NCBI GenBank assembly: GCA_003667255.2
Contig: RCWM02000064.1
Location: 3,421,501 to 3,485,500, forward strand
Length of the DNA: 64,000 bases
Direction of reading: 5' to 3'
From: Euschistus heros
Lineage: Eukaryota > Arthropoda > Insecta > Hemiptera > Pentatomidae
Part shown: positions 11,601-30,359 of the stretch, one piece after another
How positions within the stretch are numbered: the first letter of the stretch is position 1
How the letters are laid out: every line of letters starts with the position of its first letter
Notes under the pieces: generated by a model
What the model saw: the letters and a program-made list of their open reading frames with translations, nothing else
Databases searched by the model: none
What the model was told of the DNA's origin: nothing
Position numbers and translations under genes: made by a program

Positions 11601-14600
11601 AATTTAGGCTAATGCTTTCTGTCTGACGTACTAGAAAATTTGAGCGCGTCAGTTTGGAGAGAAAGGTGTTGGAAGAATTGTGTTTTGAATGTTCCGAGAG
11701 AAGAAGCATAGGGAATACAAGGAGAGAGAGAGAGTTCCAGAGAGTAGAGGATCGTTCAAGAAAGGAACGTTGGAATGCAGTAGTTCTGTAGGATGGAGTA
11801 TAGGGATCGGAGAGACGGGATATTGTATGTAATAATTGGATTGTGAACTTTAATTATAGGATAGTATAAATTAAGGGTGTTGATAACATAGAAGAGGTAT
11901 GCACCAAGGATGTATTCTCTACGAAAGGAGGCGGAGAGACAACCCAACTCGGTGTAAAGATAAGAAACATGGGGACGTGTTGAAGTTCCGAGGACAAACC
12001 TTATAAAGCAATCCATGTTCAAGGATTGAATTGTTTTTAGAGGGATCAGTAATATGAAATGTTGATAATTAATAAACAAAATGATATGAAAATGTTTATA
12101 TCAATTAAACTCTATTTAAATTCTTACTAAGCTCCCGACCACAGCCTGTATCTTCCAAACCTCAACGTCCTAATCTGGACATTCCTCCATAACATCTACC
12201 TCAACGTGTAAAACTACCACCACAGAGTCAACTCCCAGTTCCAATCCAAACTTCTTCCAAAGTAAACTTCCCAACCCAAACATTAAAAGTTGACACTTAG
12301 TCCTAGTATCCCAAGACAGGTCCAAATCCCAGTTAGCATTCCTAGAGACAATCCTTCATCTCAGCTCGAGATAGCAAAATAGAAATAATAAAATCAAAAT
12401 TCAAAATTTATGTAACTATACTGAAAACCTTAACACTACTAACAAATCCTTCTGGATGGCTACCAAAAAACTCCTAAATTATAAAAATTGTAATTATCCT
12501 CTTCTAAATGAATCCGAAATGTGGTCAAAATCTGACAAAGAAAGATCTCAAGTTTTCCGTCAGCACATTTTCAATACTTTTAAGCACCACCCTGATATCC
12601 TTAATCTAAATCACCTATTGAAAGTTTTGAAACCGAGTTAAATATCCCACTTCAAATTCCCTTCCTCCTAAGCCCTTCCGTCCCTCAGAAATATCAACCA
12701 TCATCCAAAGATTGCCCACCAAAAAAGCCCCTGGATATGACCTTATTACATCCCTTATAAACTCCTTCCTCGGAAAGCCATCCTATTCCTAACATTCATA
12801 TACAACGCTGTTATCCGAACAACATATTTTTCTGGTCCTTGGAAATTATCAATAGTCAAAATGATACCCTAGCCCAAAAAAAACCACTTGTGCACCCTTC
12901 CTCATATCGTCCTATCTCTCTCTTGCCAATTATGAGTAAAATACTAGAAACTCATATTAAAACGCATGTATCCCATCCTAGATTCCAATATTTAATAATA
13001 ATACAGATCACTAGTTTGAATTCTGAAAATCACATTCCACAATTGAGCAATGTGGACGTCGTCTCCGCATTGGAGCATGGAGTGTACTGCACGGGAGCCT
13101 TTCTAGATGTAGAACAAGCATTTGACCGAGTCTGGCACCCGCGACTACTCTACAAACTCCGCAAATTCCTACATGCTTCCTTATTATCCGCTCCTACCTC
13201 AGCCATAAAACTTTTAAAGTTAATCACAACTTTAGCACACCATGTATGCTGGGCATTGTTTATACAACTATTAAATTTGTTTGTTCACTAACATTATAAC
13301 TACAACTGCAATATTATAGTAAAAAAAATGTACCATTATAATCCATGAAGGGTTTTTTCAGTACTTAATAAAGTTCTACTATTTCTTGACCAACGGTTGG
13401 GCAAGGAAGTAAGATACCAGAATCTCACTCTACCAGCAGGTTTTTCCAGATTTAAAGTTATCCCCTCTATGGAGGCTGGGTATAACACAGGAGGGATCCT
13501 TAGAAACGAAAATGAGCCACGGCTGAAATAAATAAATATAAATTTTCTGCCTTTAGCCGGTACCGAACTCGGGATCAAAAGATAGTCATACAGTTCCTTG
13601 CCCACTAAGCTACCACGCTTCCCTGTTTATGCATATAAACTTCTATAATTTAGCCGCAGAGCATAATCAAATGCTTTTTATATAATACTGTCTGGTTGTT
13701 ATCATAATGTATTGCAGGTTTCTAGATTTAGAATTGTTATTCTTTTAGTCCAGATACAAACTAGGTATCTAACTGAAAGATAACCATTATTACTGCTAGA
13801 AAAACACGTCAAGTATCTTAACTATGTGACTTTTTACAATTGAAACCTTCAGATAAATGGTTTATATAGTTGGTATTGAACTAAATATGAGAAAAATTAG
13901 AGTAATGAAGGTCGTTTTGAACGAGTGACGTCAAGGATTCAGGATTCGAAGGATGAGATATGATGTAACAATTGGTAGAAATGTATCTAGATTATTATTC
14001 TTTAGAGGAATAATGAATATTTTACATTTGATGTATACATATCGTTTTTTTTTACTACCGTAAATGGGGGTTACTTTGAACATGAGGGGCTACATAAGAT
14101 ATTTGCGGTTTGAAAACGCAAATCCTCTTACCGGGCTTAATTTTCAAGCTAGCGACCTCTGGTTGCTTCTGCACTATCTAGGATTACACAAAAACCAACC
14201 AGGTCTGCGCGCATTATTTTCGTATCAGTCTTAACAGGAATTTTCATGAACGTTTTTCATGAACCAATTTCATCTGGTCTGGCGTATAAGGCCGACGATT
14301 GCGAAAACGGGCTAACCCGCCTCCCTCCTAACAAACACCATCCAAAAAATACAATTTATTTCTTTACTCAACCAAACTTTAAATAAACTACGGTGTTGAT
14401 TTAATTTCCTGATGCGTTAAATCGCCATAGAATCGTTTACATGAAGTAACTCTTCTGAGTGGTCACCTCTGCACGATCCCCCACGGCAGCCCGAGCCCCG
14501 GGGATTTTACCCCCTGTCCCTCCCCGTCAGCGCCTGTAAGAGGCGCCTGTAACAATACTGTAAGAGACTGCAGGATTGTTTCATTTGAGTGATACATTGT

Positions 14601-17203
14601 TTATCAATATATTTAGCTATATTTTCTTTGTTTCAAGTCTCTAACTCATTCCTTTAATTTTGTATCTGCAACTTATAGGGGTTACTTTGTACAAAGTTGT
14701 TGATGCCAGGTAGAAGGCAGGACTATTTTAAAACGTTGAAGATTTTGTCTGGTTTTCAAGGTTAAGGACCAATGTTTCTAGTGTAAACAAAATCAAATTT
14801 ATGTTACCTAACTAATTGATAATTGTAAGTTACCTACGCACTTTTGTTCCTTTGTTTATAGTGATATTTTTTTCCATTCTATTCAACTTTTACTAATGCA
14901 TTTTGTTTTGTAAGGACCAATGTTTCTAAAAAACTAAATCAAGTTTACGTTAATTGATAGTTTGTAAGTTGTTAATTAAACAAAGATGTGATATTAAAGA
15001 TAGCGGAATCGCTCACACGGGAATTTAAAGCAGAGTTGTAAAGCTATTATTTGGCCCAAAATTAAAACGGCTCAGCTATATTTTTATTAAAGCTATCTAA
15101 ACAATTAAAAATATTTTTATTATTTGTGTTCCTCAACAGATCTGGTCATGAAGTGAAACAAATCGGAGGATTTATGGTTGAATTTTGCTGAAAAGTGATT
15201 TTTTCCAAGGTGTTTCGACATAAAACAAATTCCTTAAAATAAAAAATAATTCTTAAAAAACTTAAAATTGTTAATTAAAGCTGTTAAGTTGAAGAAAACT
15301 TCTAGATAGGTTTTTTTGAGAAGAAAACGGCCATTTTCAAAGTAGTCCCTCGAAAAGAAGCTAATATGAAAAAGAGAAAAGCGACTCCTTCTTCCTTTGT
15401 ATTGAAAATAGCGGAATCGCTCACACGCGAATTTAAAGGAGAGTTGTGAACCTATCATTTGGCCCAAAATTTAAAATATCCACAAAAACGAAAGCGCTGC
15501 AGTGCAAATCCTGTTTTTTTAAGTTACGAGTTTCAAGAACTATCTAAGGTGTCGATAACTGTCTGGTTCACCCTATCGTCTAGAAAATATTTAACCAATT
15601 TTTACGGCAACTCGGAAACCAATTAAAACAAATTAACCATATTAGTTTTAATTTTAATATTTTATTTAACCGTTCTCATTATTTCAAACATTAACAAAAT
15701 AATTGGACGCCTAACGAATAAAAAAAAATAATAACTCGGCTACTATTCATCTATTTTTTATTAATTTTGGAAAAAAAACCTTAAATAATTTCAAATTAAG
15801 AACTGAAACTTTGTTTGTGTATTATGTAACTTTTCATTATATAATGTAAGAAATAATTGATCATGTTATAATTTATTTGTTTAATATCTCCAGCGATTGC
15901 GAACAATGTTTACATCGACGAGAAGTGAGTCAGTTGTATAATTTAGTATTTCACTGTCCATATTTGTGACCTCCTTCACGCGGAAACTATAATTAGTGTA
16001 TTTTCATTGTGCTCAGTGAAATGCGTACTTATTGTTGGAATGAGTGAAGAGTGAATCATTAGAACAGTAATCTACTTGGAATGGACGAGTACACGTGTTA
16101 AGGGTAGACCAAAGCGTAGCTAGAAGAAATATGTTAAGAATTATCTTTTGTTTTCAGAACTGAATGGGAGCTGTTGTCTAGGAATAGTGATATCGGCTTC
16201 AAACCTTTGAGCACTTTTGATACTTTCATTAAAATATATTTCAAGTATTTTAGTGCTCGAATTAAAATGTGAATTACAAATATTATCATTGGTAGAGTTC
16301 CTCAAGGTAGTAGTATCCTAGGTCCAATCCTCTACACTGTGTATACAGCTGAAATCCTGACAAATCCTAGCACCATTCTCACCACGTATGCTGATGAAAC
16401 TTGTGTGCTATCAGTAAACAATGATCCCTTCATTGCCTCCCAGACACTCCAATCCCATATCGCAGACCTTCAAGGATGGTGTCAAAAATGCAGAATAAAA
16501 ATAAATCCCATCAAATAACCTTTACCCTTCGTCGTAAACCTACGACTTCCTGTCCAGCAGTATCCTTAAATGATGTTCCACTAATCCCCGTTGAACAGAT
16601 CCGCTATCTAGGACTCCATCTGGATAACGTCTTACTTCGAATCTACATACAAGACTAAAACGACAAGAAACTGCCCGTCGTGTTCGACTACTTTACATTT
16701 ACTTGACAAACGTCAAAGCCTTCCACTTAATTACAAAAGACAGATTTACATAACAGTAATTAGACCGACTTGGACATACGGAATTGAGCTTTGGGGCTCG
16801 ACTAAACCATCCAATCCATCTCTTATCCAATCCTTACAATCAAAAATCCCAAATCCCCCTTACTTCGTCACAAACAAACTTATCTACAAAGAATTTAATA
16901 TATCTTACGTTTCTGACATAGCTCAAACCAGATATCTATCCTTTAAACTCCAAATCCATTCAAATCCATTAGTATCACAACTTGCTTCTCCCTCCATTCC
17001 AAATAACCCTCCGAGGTGCCTGAAAAGAAGATGGCCTCGGGACCTGCTAATACTTCATTATTTACCCTTATAACCTTTAAAGTGCTACCAATGGGTAGTT
17101 GCTTTAAAAACAAGTGACGCGTCATTTTTTATCATTATCATCATATTTACATGATGTATTATACATTTATATTGTATATACAGTTGTAAGTTACAATAAA
17201 TAA

Positions 17204-17265
<62 letters not shown>

Positions 17266-18264
17266 TGCGATTGAGAATTATTTTGTCAATGATATTTTCA
17301 CGCAAAGCAGTAATTTTTAACCTGGTTAAAATTGCACTTATAAGGTGGTTGAAGATAACTTAAAAGCATGATTGGGTATTCATTTTTTAATTCTAATGAA
17401 TGAGTTGGTTATGCTACTGAAGATTTTACATTTAAATTATCATTATTGTAAATTTTGTTATTGCAAGACCATCCTATAGCCATGAAGATGATAAATTGGT
17501 TTGAATGAAAAAAATCACGTTAATCCCTATTTTCTCTCAACCTTGTTTATTTTGAATAATTTTTAATTTTTATTAAATTATTAATCTAAGTAACTTAATT
17601 CTTTTAAGTATAAAACGTATATTGGACATGTAAAGCAGTAGATTATAGATGAACATATACACGATATATTGTTGTTTTCCTAGTCAGTTTTTCCACTACA
17701 TTTTAATTAGTTGTTATTACAAAATAATAGTTTTAATATTATGAAAAATAAAGATTCCACAGTTGCTCATATGATTACGAAATCCCCACACAAGGTACAT
17801 TTGTCTCAACCTATCAACCCTGAAAACATTCAACGATAATTGAGAAAACGTGTAATTATCCACGATAATTAAATCAGTGGGTGCAGAAACAACGTTTGTC
17901 ACAAAAAATACCAACAGATTAAGTCTGCATTAAATTCTAAATTTATTCAAACTATTAGTATGGAAACTAGATATTTGCACAACAGGCAACATAAATTTTA
18001 TTCTTCCTATAACATAAGAAAAAATATTGTTTAATTACTTGAAAATTTGGAGATGTTATACACATTTTCCTCTCTCAGAATTTGAAAATCCGGACCTACG
18101 TCATTTCTGCACTTAATGATTCAATTACAGGCGTGACTTAATGAAAATAGATACTTTAATAAGGTGAGATTAGAGCTGATTAGTTTATTTTTATTTTGCA
18201 TATTCATTATCATCCAATATAGCTTATAGCCCTTGATGGTGGAGTTATATATTTCAAATAAAAG

Positions 18265-18306
<42 letters not shown>

Positions 18307-18885
18307 TAAAAATAACAAAACAATGTCGATAATTACTAAAATGTAATTTTGTATCAGGATTAAGGAAAGTGACATTAAAAAAATCAATCTTGTTTGGCTA
18401 ATCCCTTGTAAAAAAAAAATATATATCATTTCAAACATATCCTCGGTCTAACAGCCATTACTTGTTTTTTTTTTTAAACAAATAATTGTTTAAACGATTA
18501 GCACCATAATTGATTTAAGACTTAAGTAAACTAAATGAACTGATATAAATTTGTTTTTTATGTTGCAAACGAAAGGGTTATCGTCTCATTTCTGCTTTGT
18601 AACAACCACCCATAATTCTTGGTTGAATGCAGGGTTTCGCAAAGAATGTTAATTTACTTTGTGTTTTCAAATAAAATAAGGTAGCTTATAATTGGTAATT
18701 TGTAGCACCGTACCTTCATACATACATTCATAGCTTCAATTATTTACTAAGATAGCTAAAAAACCTAGCTAACGTTATTAAAACCAATTTTTTTTTTCAT
18801 AATGTAATTTACTAATATGCTAATATAATCTAATCTAATTTTCAATGAGGTTGACTATACTCACTAATAGGCTGAGCCAGGACAT
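8606..18885 (-). CDS. GY1: secreted Gly/Tyr-rich peptide, three exons
   Basis: Minus-strand exons 18865-18885, 8811-9024 and 8606-8694 join into a 107-residue protein. Exon 1 codes MSWLSLL and ends at a strong GTGAGT donor (intron 1, 9840 bp, phase 0). Exon 2 follows a TTACAG acceptor with VLATLATVAVS, completing a typical signal peptide with likely cleavage after VAVS, then RPSYLDYGYDYP and repeats of YYGS, GSYGS and DYPYY. Intron 2 (116 bp, GTAATA...TTACAG) is phase 1 and splits a Gly codon. Exon 3 gives GGYGRYGSYYDR through to RYSYY and TAA. The mature chain is mostly Tyr, Gly and Ser with Arg and Asp and has no Cys, pointing to an extracellular matrix or cuticle-type protein, or a YGGYG-type peptide. 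Splicing is inferred from sequence. The pairing of exon 1 rests on frame, signal-peptide completion and the matching architecture of GY3. Confidence 0.78.
9900..10735 (-). pseudogene. Broken copy of a repeated arthropod ORF family of unknown function
   Basis: Read on the minus strand, in order: a segment with FCHVCGEGTLKS and VPMVWREPRDHSTDCYFC (10516-10735), then NVKYPNLPSAIRPVPHNEDL across a stop codon, then MNNFAKALDK and KEGVFVGPQRRELMKH (10232-10426), then, after a stop, MSLKIHFLDSHLDFFPENLG and GERFHQEI (9908-10135). I recall this layout (Cys-rich N-terminus, WREPxDH...CYFC, IHFLHSHLDFFPENLG) from a protein family repeated many times in arthropod genomes and usually left unnamed, probably carried by a mobile element. 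This copy has several stops and a gap between the N- and C-terminal parts, so it is dead. It lies inside GY1 intron 1. Confidence 0.7.
11365..12110 (-). pseudogene. LINE 3' end (reverse-transcriptase C-terminal remnant), minus strand
   Basis: The minus-strand frame 11756-12079 (MDCFIRFVLGTSTRPHVSYL, YTELGCLSASFRREYILGAY) has the look of the region C-terminal to a LINE reverse transcriptase. Continuing through a stop it gives STLWNSL and SKLTRSNF. The 3' tail near 11370-11410 (minus-strand 'gggacattgtcccagaataa') matches the tail of the copy at 46.9-47.4 kb. 5'-truncated and frameshifted; inside GY1 intron 1. Confidence 0.65.
12125..13292 (+). pseudogene. Jockey-like LINE remnant (linker and N-terminal reverse transcriptase)
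   Basis: Frames recognisable across several shifts: SEMWSKSDKERSQVFRQHIF (12456-12641), then IIQRLPTKKAPGYDLIT near 12700-12750, then YRPISLLPIMSKILETH (near 12906) and GAFLDVEQAFDRVWHPRLLY (near 13098), the latter being the first catalytic motif of a reverse transcriptase. The C-terminal half (YADD box onward) is missing. It is head-to-head with the preceding minus-strand LINE remnant at about 12.1 kb. Confidence 0.75.
13440..13625 (-). mobile_element. tRNA-derived SINE, minus strand
   Basis: On the minus strand, 'gtagcttagtgggcaaggaa' fits a pol III A box (TAGCTTAGTGGG) and 'gagttcggtacc' about 45 bp further on approximates a B box. Downstream is a non-tRNA body with 'tttatatttatttatttcag' and a Pro/Ser-free AT-rich region. 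Not a functional tRNA. The boundaries are approximate. Confidence 0.55.
13630..14995. other. Intronic DNA of GY1 without recognised gene
   Basis: AT-rich sequence with two same-orientation occurrences of a 'ggggttactttg' word (near 14070 and 14679). No coding region, no convincing terminal repeats. Confidence 0.4.
15000..15474. repeat. Pair of direct repeats 408 bp apart
   Basis: A 64-bp unit starting 'atagcggaatcgctcacacg' at 15000 recurs at 15408 with about five mismatches; both end in 'tttggcccaaaatt'. The spacer shows no coding potential. This could be two tandem copies of one short repeat, or the ends of an element carried as direct repeats. Confidence 0.6.
16265..17262 (+). pseudogene. 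Jockey-like LINE, 5'-truncated 3' half with poly(A) tail
   Basis: The translation starts at the motif VPQGSSILGPILYTVYT, then TYADETCVLSVNNDPF, LIPVEQIRYLGLHLD, TVIRPTWTYGIELWGS and ends RCLKRRWPRDLL, with stops and shifts in between. The catalytic YADD box reads YADE here. The 3' UTR contains 'aagtgctaccaatgggtagt' (17091) and finishes with AATAAATAACT and a 57-bp poly(A) (17206-17262). The same 3' UTR marks other copies of this family in the window. It is in GY1 intron 1. Confidence 0.85.
17520..17720 (+). repeat. Dispersed repeat, right-hand part
   Basis: Shares 'gtagattatagat' and 'tattgttgttttcc'-type phrases in the same order with 35270-35400 and 57680-57840. It is therefore a copy of the tandem-unit repeat family described at 57290-57840. 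Confidence 0.5.
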
Positions 18886-18985
18886 GATCCTCAGAGGTAG
18901 ATAGCTGCTTACTGCTCACACTGCTAGAGCTGCTTGAACTGCTATATTTACGTGCGTGGACGAGCGTAGTGGTATATATCAGAGC
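18886..18985 (-). promoter_or_regulatory. Putative GY1 promoter
   Basis: Upstream of the GY1 ATG (18883-18885, minus strand) there are two TATA-like motifs read on the minus strand: AAATATAG at about 18942-18949 and GATATATACC at 18971-18980. GCAGT/CAGTG initiator-like words lie between the first motif and the ATG. Which one is used is not decidable here. Confidence 0.4.
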
Positions 18986-19384
18986 AGTCTATGGTAGACT
19001 GGTCGACTAGGCCAAGGGAATCATTGTCTTGGGTTCACCTTCCCACTCCAATCAACTTATTCTCTTCCTCTCCTTTATCTCAGGATTACTCCCTCTTCCT
19101 ATTTAACGCTCTGTTCATTTGGCTAATTGTCTTTAATCGTTCCTAGAACTGCAGAACTTTGCCTATGTTTATCAGCCTCTTTACAGCTCAACACTATAGT
19201 TCCATTAACAAACATTTCAGGCAATCAATGAAACAGCAATCGCATAAAATTTTTGGTATAAAATGTTAGAAAAAAAAGATTAAATCGAAAGTTTGAATGA
19301 AAAAATTGTGATTTGCTTTAAACAAATTATTGAAGCTGGCTTTGCCCATCTAATAGAGGCTGAACTAAACTAATTTGCCGTATA

Positions 19385-19834
19385 CAGTGAAACTCCAACT
19401 GTCCGGATATCCGATTATCCGGATTGATTTGAAGAGATATTTTATTTTTTATAGTTCATTAACAGCTATTGTAGGCCGTGGTTCCTAGTACACGTCTTAT
19501 TCTTTTTTATGACACAATATAACACATAAAACTAAATAGACCAAGTGGCAGCTTCCGGAACTGCGTCTCAGAATCAGGGGCGTAGCCCACACACCTCATA
19601 ACAGTCAAGTTCTGAGTAAACGTACTTAGTAAAGTTCTATAACCATTGCGCATCCATCCTACTCAGGATTTGCTCAGTCGGGTCAGATTGGTGTTCATAG
19701 TAGTCTCTATATAAACTTAAAGAGTTATGGTACCTAAAAGAAAACTTGTTGAATTAACTGTATCCGAAAAACTGTCCATTGTAAAAGGTCTTAGGAAAGG
19801 CGATTGTAGAAATTTAATATATAGGTTCTTATAG
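19385..19834 (+). mobile_element. pogo/Tigger-like transposon, 5' end
   Basis: It starts with a CAGTGAAACTCCAACTGTCC inverted-repeat-type end immediately after TATA (target TA). After about 340 bp of 5' UTR, an ATG at 19727 opens MVPKRKLVELTVSEKLSIVK followed by GLRKGDCR. This is the start of the CENP-B-type helix-turn-helix of pogo/Tigger transposases, stopping at TAG 19832-19834. The rest of the transposase is absent. It sits between GY1 and GY2. Confidence 0.7.
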
Positions 19835-19879
19835 TAAATTTAAGGAGCCTTTAGATAAAAAATAGAAATTTTGGATCGA

Positions 19880-20340
19880 ACAATTAGTTTCGGAATGAGT
19901 ACCAAAAAACGTGTTTTCTCAGAGAAGTGCGACCCCAGGTAAAGAGTGCTGAAATGAGGGGTGTAGGGTATATTATATATGCGATGGGGGGAGGAGATAC
20001 CATTCTTACGGTGGACTCTATAAAAATATAATACAAATCAAAACTAAAGCTCATTAAATTTCCTATAAAATTAATTATGTACATATTCGTCGAAGTTCCA
20101 ACGGTTTTCGAGATATACGTAATTAAAAATCGATAATTTTAGAAATAAAAAAAAAGTTTACCTCAATTTTGTTACACTTGCTTCAAATACAAGAAACGTA
20201 TATATGGAATTAAAGTAAATTTAATGCTCTACAATTTTGATTTTGACTTTATTTCTGAGAAACAATTGTGGACTTTACCAGAAGCAAAAGTTTGACAAAA
20301 AGTGAGGTAACATTTGTTTTTACCTGAAAATTTTTTTATT
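19880..20340. repeat. Dispersed foldback-type repeat copy
   Basis: Contains 'gtttcggaatgagtaccaaa', 'gaagttccaacggttttcga', 'ttaaatttcctataaaatta' and 'aaaaatcgataatttt'. The same phrases, in similar order, are in 53780-54030 and 38010-38545. No coding capacity. Confidence 0.55.
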
Positions 20341-20670
20341 TGTCGTTTTAGTTTATTTATTTTGTTATATATATGGAAACAAATAACTAAACTGAAGCTT
20401 TTTCTTGAAGAATGGGATCAAACAAGCTTAGAGAATGTTTTTAAAGGATTATTAAGTATTGATAAATATTAAATAAGATGAAAATATTTACAGTCCTTTG
20501 AAATCTTGAATTAGATCAGCCTAAATAATTTTTGATATTACTTGTAGTATATGTATATACATGCACGTATTTCTGATTACTTTTTACTTATGAATGTGAG
20601 GGACATAATCATCAGAGATTCTTAATAAATATAAGGAGTGAGAGATACATGACATACTTTCTATTACAGT

Positions 20671-20676
20671 TTTATT
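20671..20676 (-). promoter_or_regulatory. Poly(A) signal of GY2
   Basis: AATAAA on the minus strand (TTTATT on plus), about 70 bp after the GY2 stop codon. Confidence 0.5.
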
Positions 20677-20746
20677 ATTAGATATAGATAAGAATGCATA
20701 AATATTAATGATTAGTTATATCTTCCATCTCTAGGCCTTGGGGTCA

Positions 20747-28003
<7,257 letters not shown>

Positions 28004-28070
28004 CTCTCACCGTCCTTCCGGTAGTGACTACTGGGTCCAACTGAGTATTGATAGTTATTTTTGCAAGGAA
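28004..28070 (-). promoter_or_regulatory. Putative GY2 core promoter
   Basis: On the minus strand upstream of the MIRRK exon there is an AAAAATAACTATC motif (TATA-like, weak) near 28050-28062 and a TCAGTT initiator-like word at 28040-28045. Support is weaker than for GY3. Confidence 0.3.
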
Positions 28071-28799
28071 GGACATCTTATGCAACGGTCACCAACACAG
28101 TTTTCTTCGCAGAAGGATGTTAGAGTACAGTCATCAGTGGATAAGTCCTATATTTAGATCAGAGTGAAGCAGTCAGTTAGTGGATAATAAATGCAGTGTT
28201 AATAGATGTATCTCATCCGTGCGCTGTAATTAACCCGATATAGCACTTAGCGTATAATTAATATCTTAATTATCGTTTGGTCTAAGAGTATTTAAAAATA
28301 TCGTTAGAATAGCTTGAGATTATTTACATTATTAATACTCCTTAATATTTTATCTTCTAGAAATTATATGAAATTTGTGTTTTAAATCTAATAGTTTGAA
28401 ATACCTATTAAAATCGGAATTCAAATATCGAATGTTCATTGGATATGAGACAGACGAACGAGGAAACAGTGAAGGACAGATCGTTGTTAAAGCGCCATTT
28501 GTTAAGTAGGAGTGTGGATAGAAAATGAGGGGTATAAACCACTTATTATGAACTGCGTTGCGATGCAAATCATTGGAGAACAAAGATTGCGTTTGCTCAT
28601 GAAGATAGGGATAGATAGGATCTGTATCGTAAGAAAAATATCGACAGTTTTTGAGCTCTGAATATCGATTCACGATATGTCAGTGACCAAAAATATCGAT
28701 ATACCGATTATTTATTTATTTATTTTTTATGAAACGCCAATTTAAATATTCCAATCACGCCACAATGATAATCCTGTTAGTTGTACTGTTATAGTTAAT

Positions 28800-29200
28800 T
28801 TAGCTAACTGCCTCTCTAAAGAGCAATAAATAATATGGATAACAAAAAATCCATTCATACAATATATACAATTAAATTAAATAAAAAGAAAAAATCCTCT
28901 AATTATACAAGATATAAAATATTAATAAAAAAAAAAAAAAAAATGAGGAGATGAAAGTATAAATAATATAATCAGTGGTAGTAATAAGGAGAGAAACAAA
29001 TAAACAATTAAAATAGGTAAACAAATCAATAAATAAATAAAATAAAATAAATAAAACAAGTTTTAATATTTTCTTATTTCCTCTTCCCTGATGTGAGAAA
29101 GTGTAACACAAGTTATTCCTTGTGGCTGAGATAAGATAGTTCGCTCTGCTCTTGAAAATAATCGCTCTGTTGACCCTGTCGTGGAACAGTAACAACTAGC
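28800..29200. repeat. Dispersed AT-rich repeat copy
   Basis: Shares 'caataaataatatg', 'catacaa.atatacaatta' and 'aaatcctcta' in order with 49170-49490, and more loosely with 44650-44960 and 63430-63620. It resembles the antisense 3' end of a retroelement but no coding part is attached. Confidence 0.5.
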
Positions 29201-29606
29201 AAGTATTTGTTAACTTATTATTTTATCAAATGGAATTTACTTTATATTATAGTGGGATGAATAATATCCTTTTGACCTCTTGTAGCAGAGCTGCCGGGAG
29301 GATAAGGTGGTATTGGGTCCATCAGGGTCCTGCTCCGCCGACCGTAACGAATATCGTGCTCCTGCTACGTGTCCTTAAGGATCCCTCATCAATGCTATCA
29401 CGCCTTATCGGAAATAATTATCTGATCAAAAGGATATTCGGCATTTTAAATTGGAGGCCATTTTTCAAAACTCATTAAAATTAATTTAATGATTGAAAAA
29501 AGTATTGATCATCAGATTATTTAACATATTTTATAATTTCCGTAAATCACTGCAACACCATTCTGATGTCAAGAACTAAAAGTGTTTGAAAATATTAATT
29601 TCTCTA

Positions 29607-30095
29607 TCTATACTATTATATAAAAGGATCACCAATTTTTTGTTTGTTATCAATAACAGCGAAAATCACTGAACCAATCTGCACGAAATTTTAACCACAT
29701 CATCTTTACAGCTCCAGGAAGGTTTATTATTATTAAAATCTACAGTTTTATAATTAATTTGATATTATAAAAATGGTAATATGTGGATGGCAGTGAAGTT
29801 TGAAAATTGAACAATAGGTGGAGTTCGCCGTTCCGTAATAATTACTACTACTACAAAAACTACTGAACCCATCTTAGTAGTCCCTGCTCATCTTGATTAG
29901 CAACTCATAGATTAAAATTAAAAATTGGACGTCTATTTATGCTTTTACATTATCTTCAAATACAAAATCAGTGCAATTTTAACAGGGTTAGAAATTACTG
30001 CAATGCTTGAAAGTATCGTTGAGGAAAGAATGCTTAATTGCATGCTTCAATACAAGACTTTTATCGATAAATAAATAGAACATAAATTATTAGTT
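29607..30095 (+). mobile_element. Helitron-like element, 5' end copy
   Basis: Starts TCTATACTATTATATAAAAG and continues 'cgaaaatcactgaaccaatc', 'cgaaattttaaccacatcat'. The same start is seen inverted at 55935-56056 and 54590-54712. The later part (29920-30090, 'cagtgcaattttaa') matches 36410-36500, tying it to the copy whose 3' end is at 36635. Its own 3' end is lost. Confidence 0.65.
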
Positions 30096-30099
30096 ATTT

Positions 30100-30326
30100 C
30101 ACTTATTTGATTGTATGATATCTCAACTATTTCGGATTGTCTAGATTTTACAGGCCATAGTTTTGTCTCCGCTTACATGTCTTTTAGTGTTAGTTTTTTT
30201 TTTTTACAGTTGGTGCTTTTTATCGTTGGTCTAATTTCCAGTAAATAGTGTGGGTGAGACCAGAATATTTATGGTTACCTTTAGCCTGAAGACATGAGTA
30301 AATTGGACAGGCGAACAGTAAGCTCT

Positions 30327-30359
<33 letters not shown>

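Noticed and set aside
14060..14700. DNA element bounded by 'ggggttactttg' words
   Set aside because: The two words are in the same orientation and no inverted repeat or duplication could be found.
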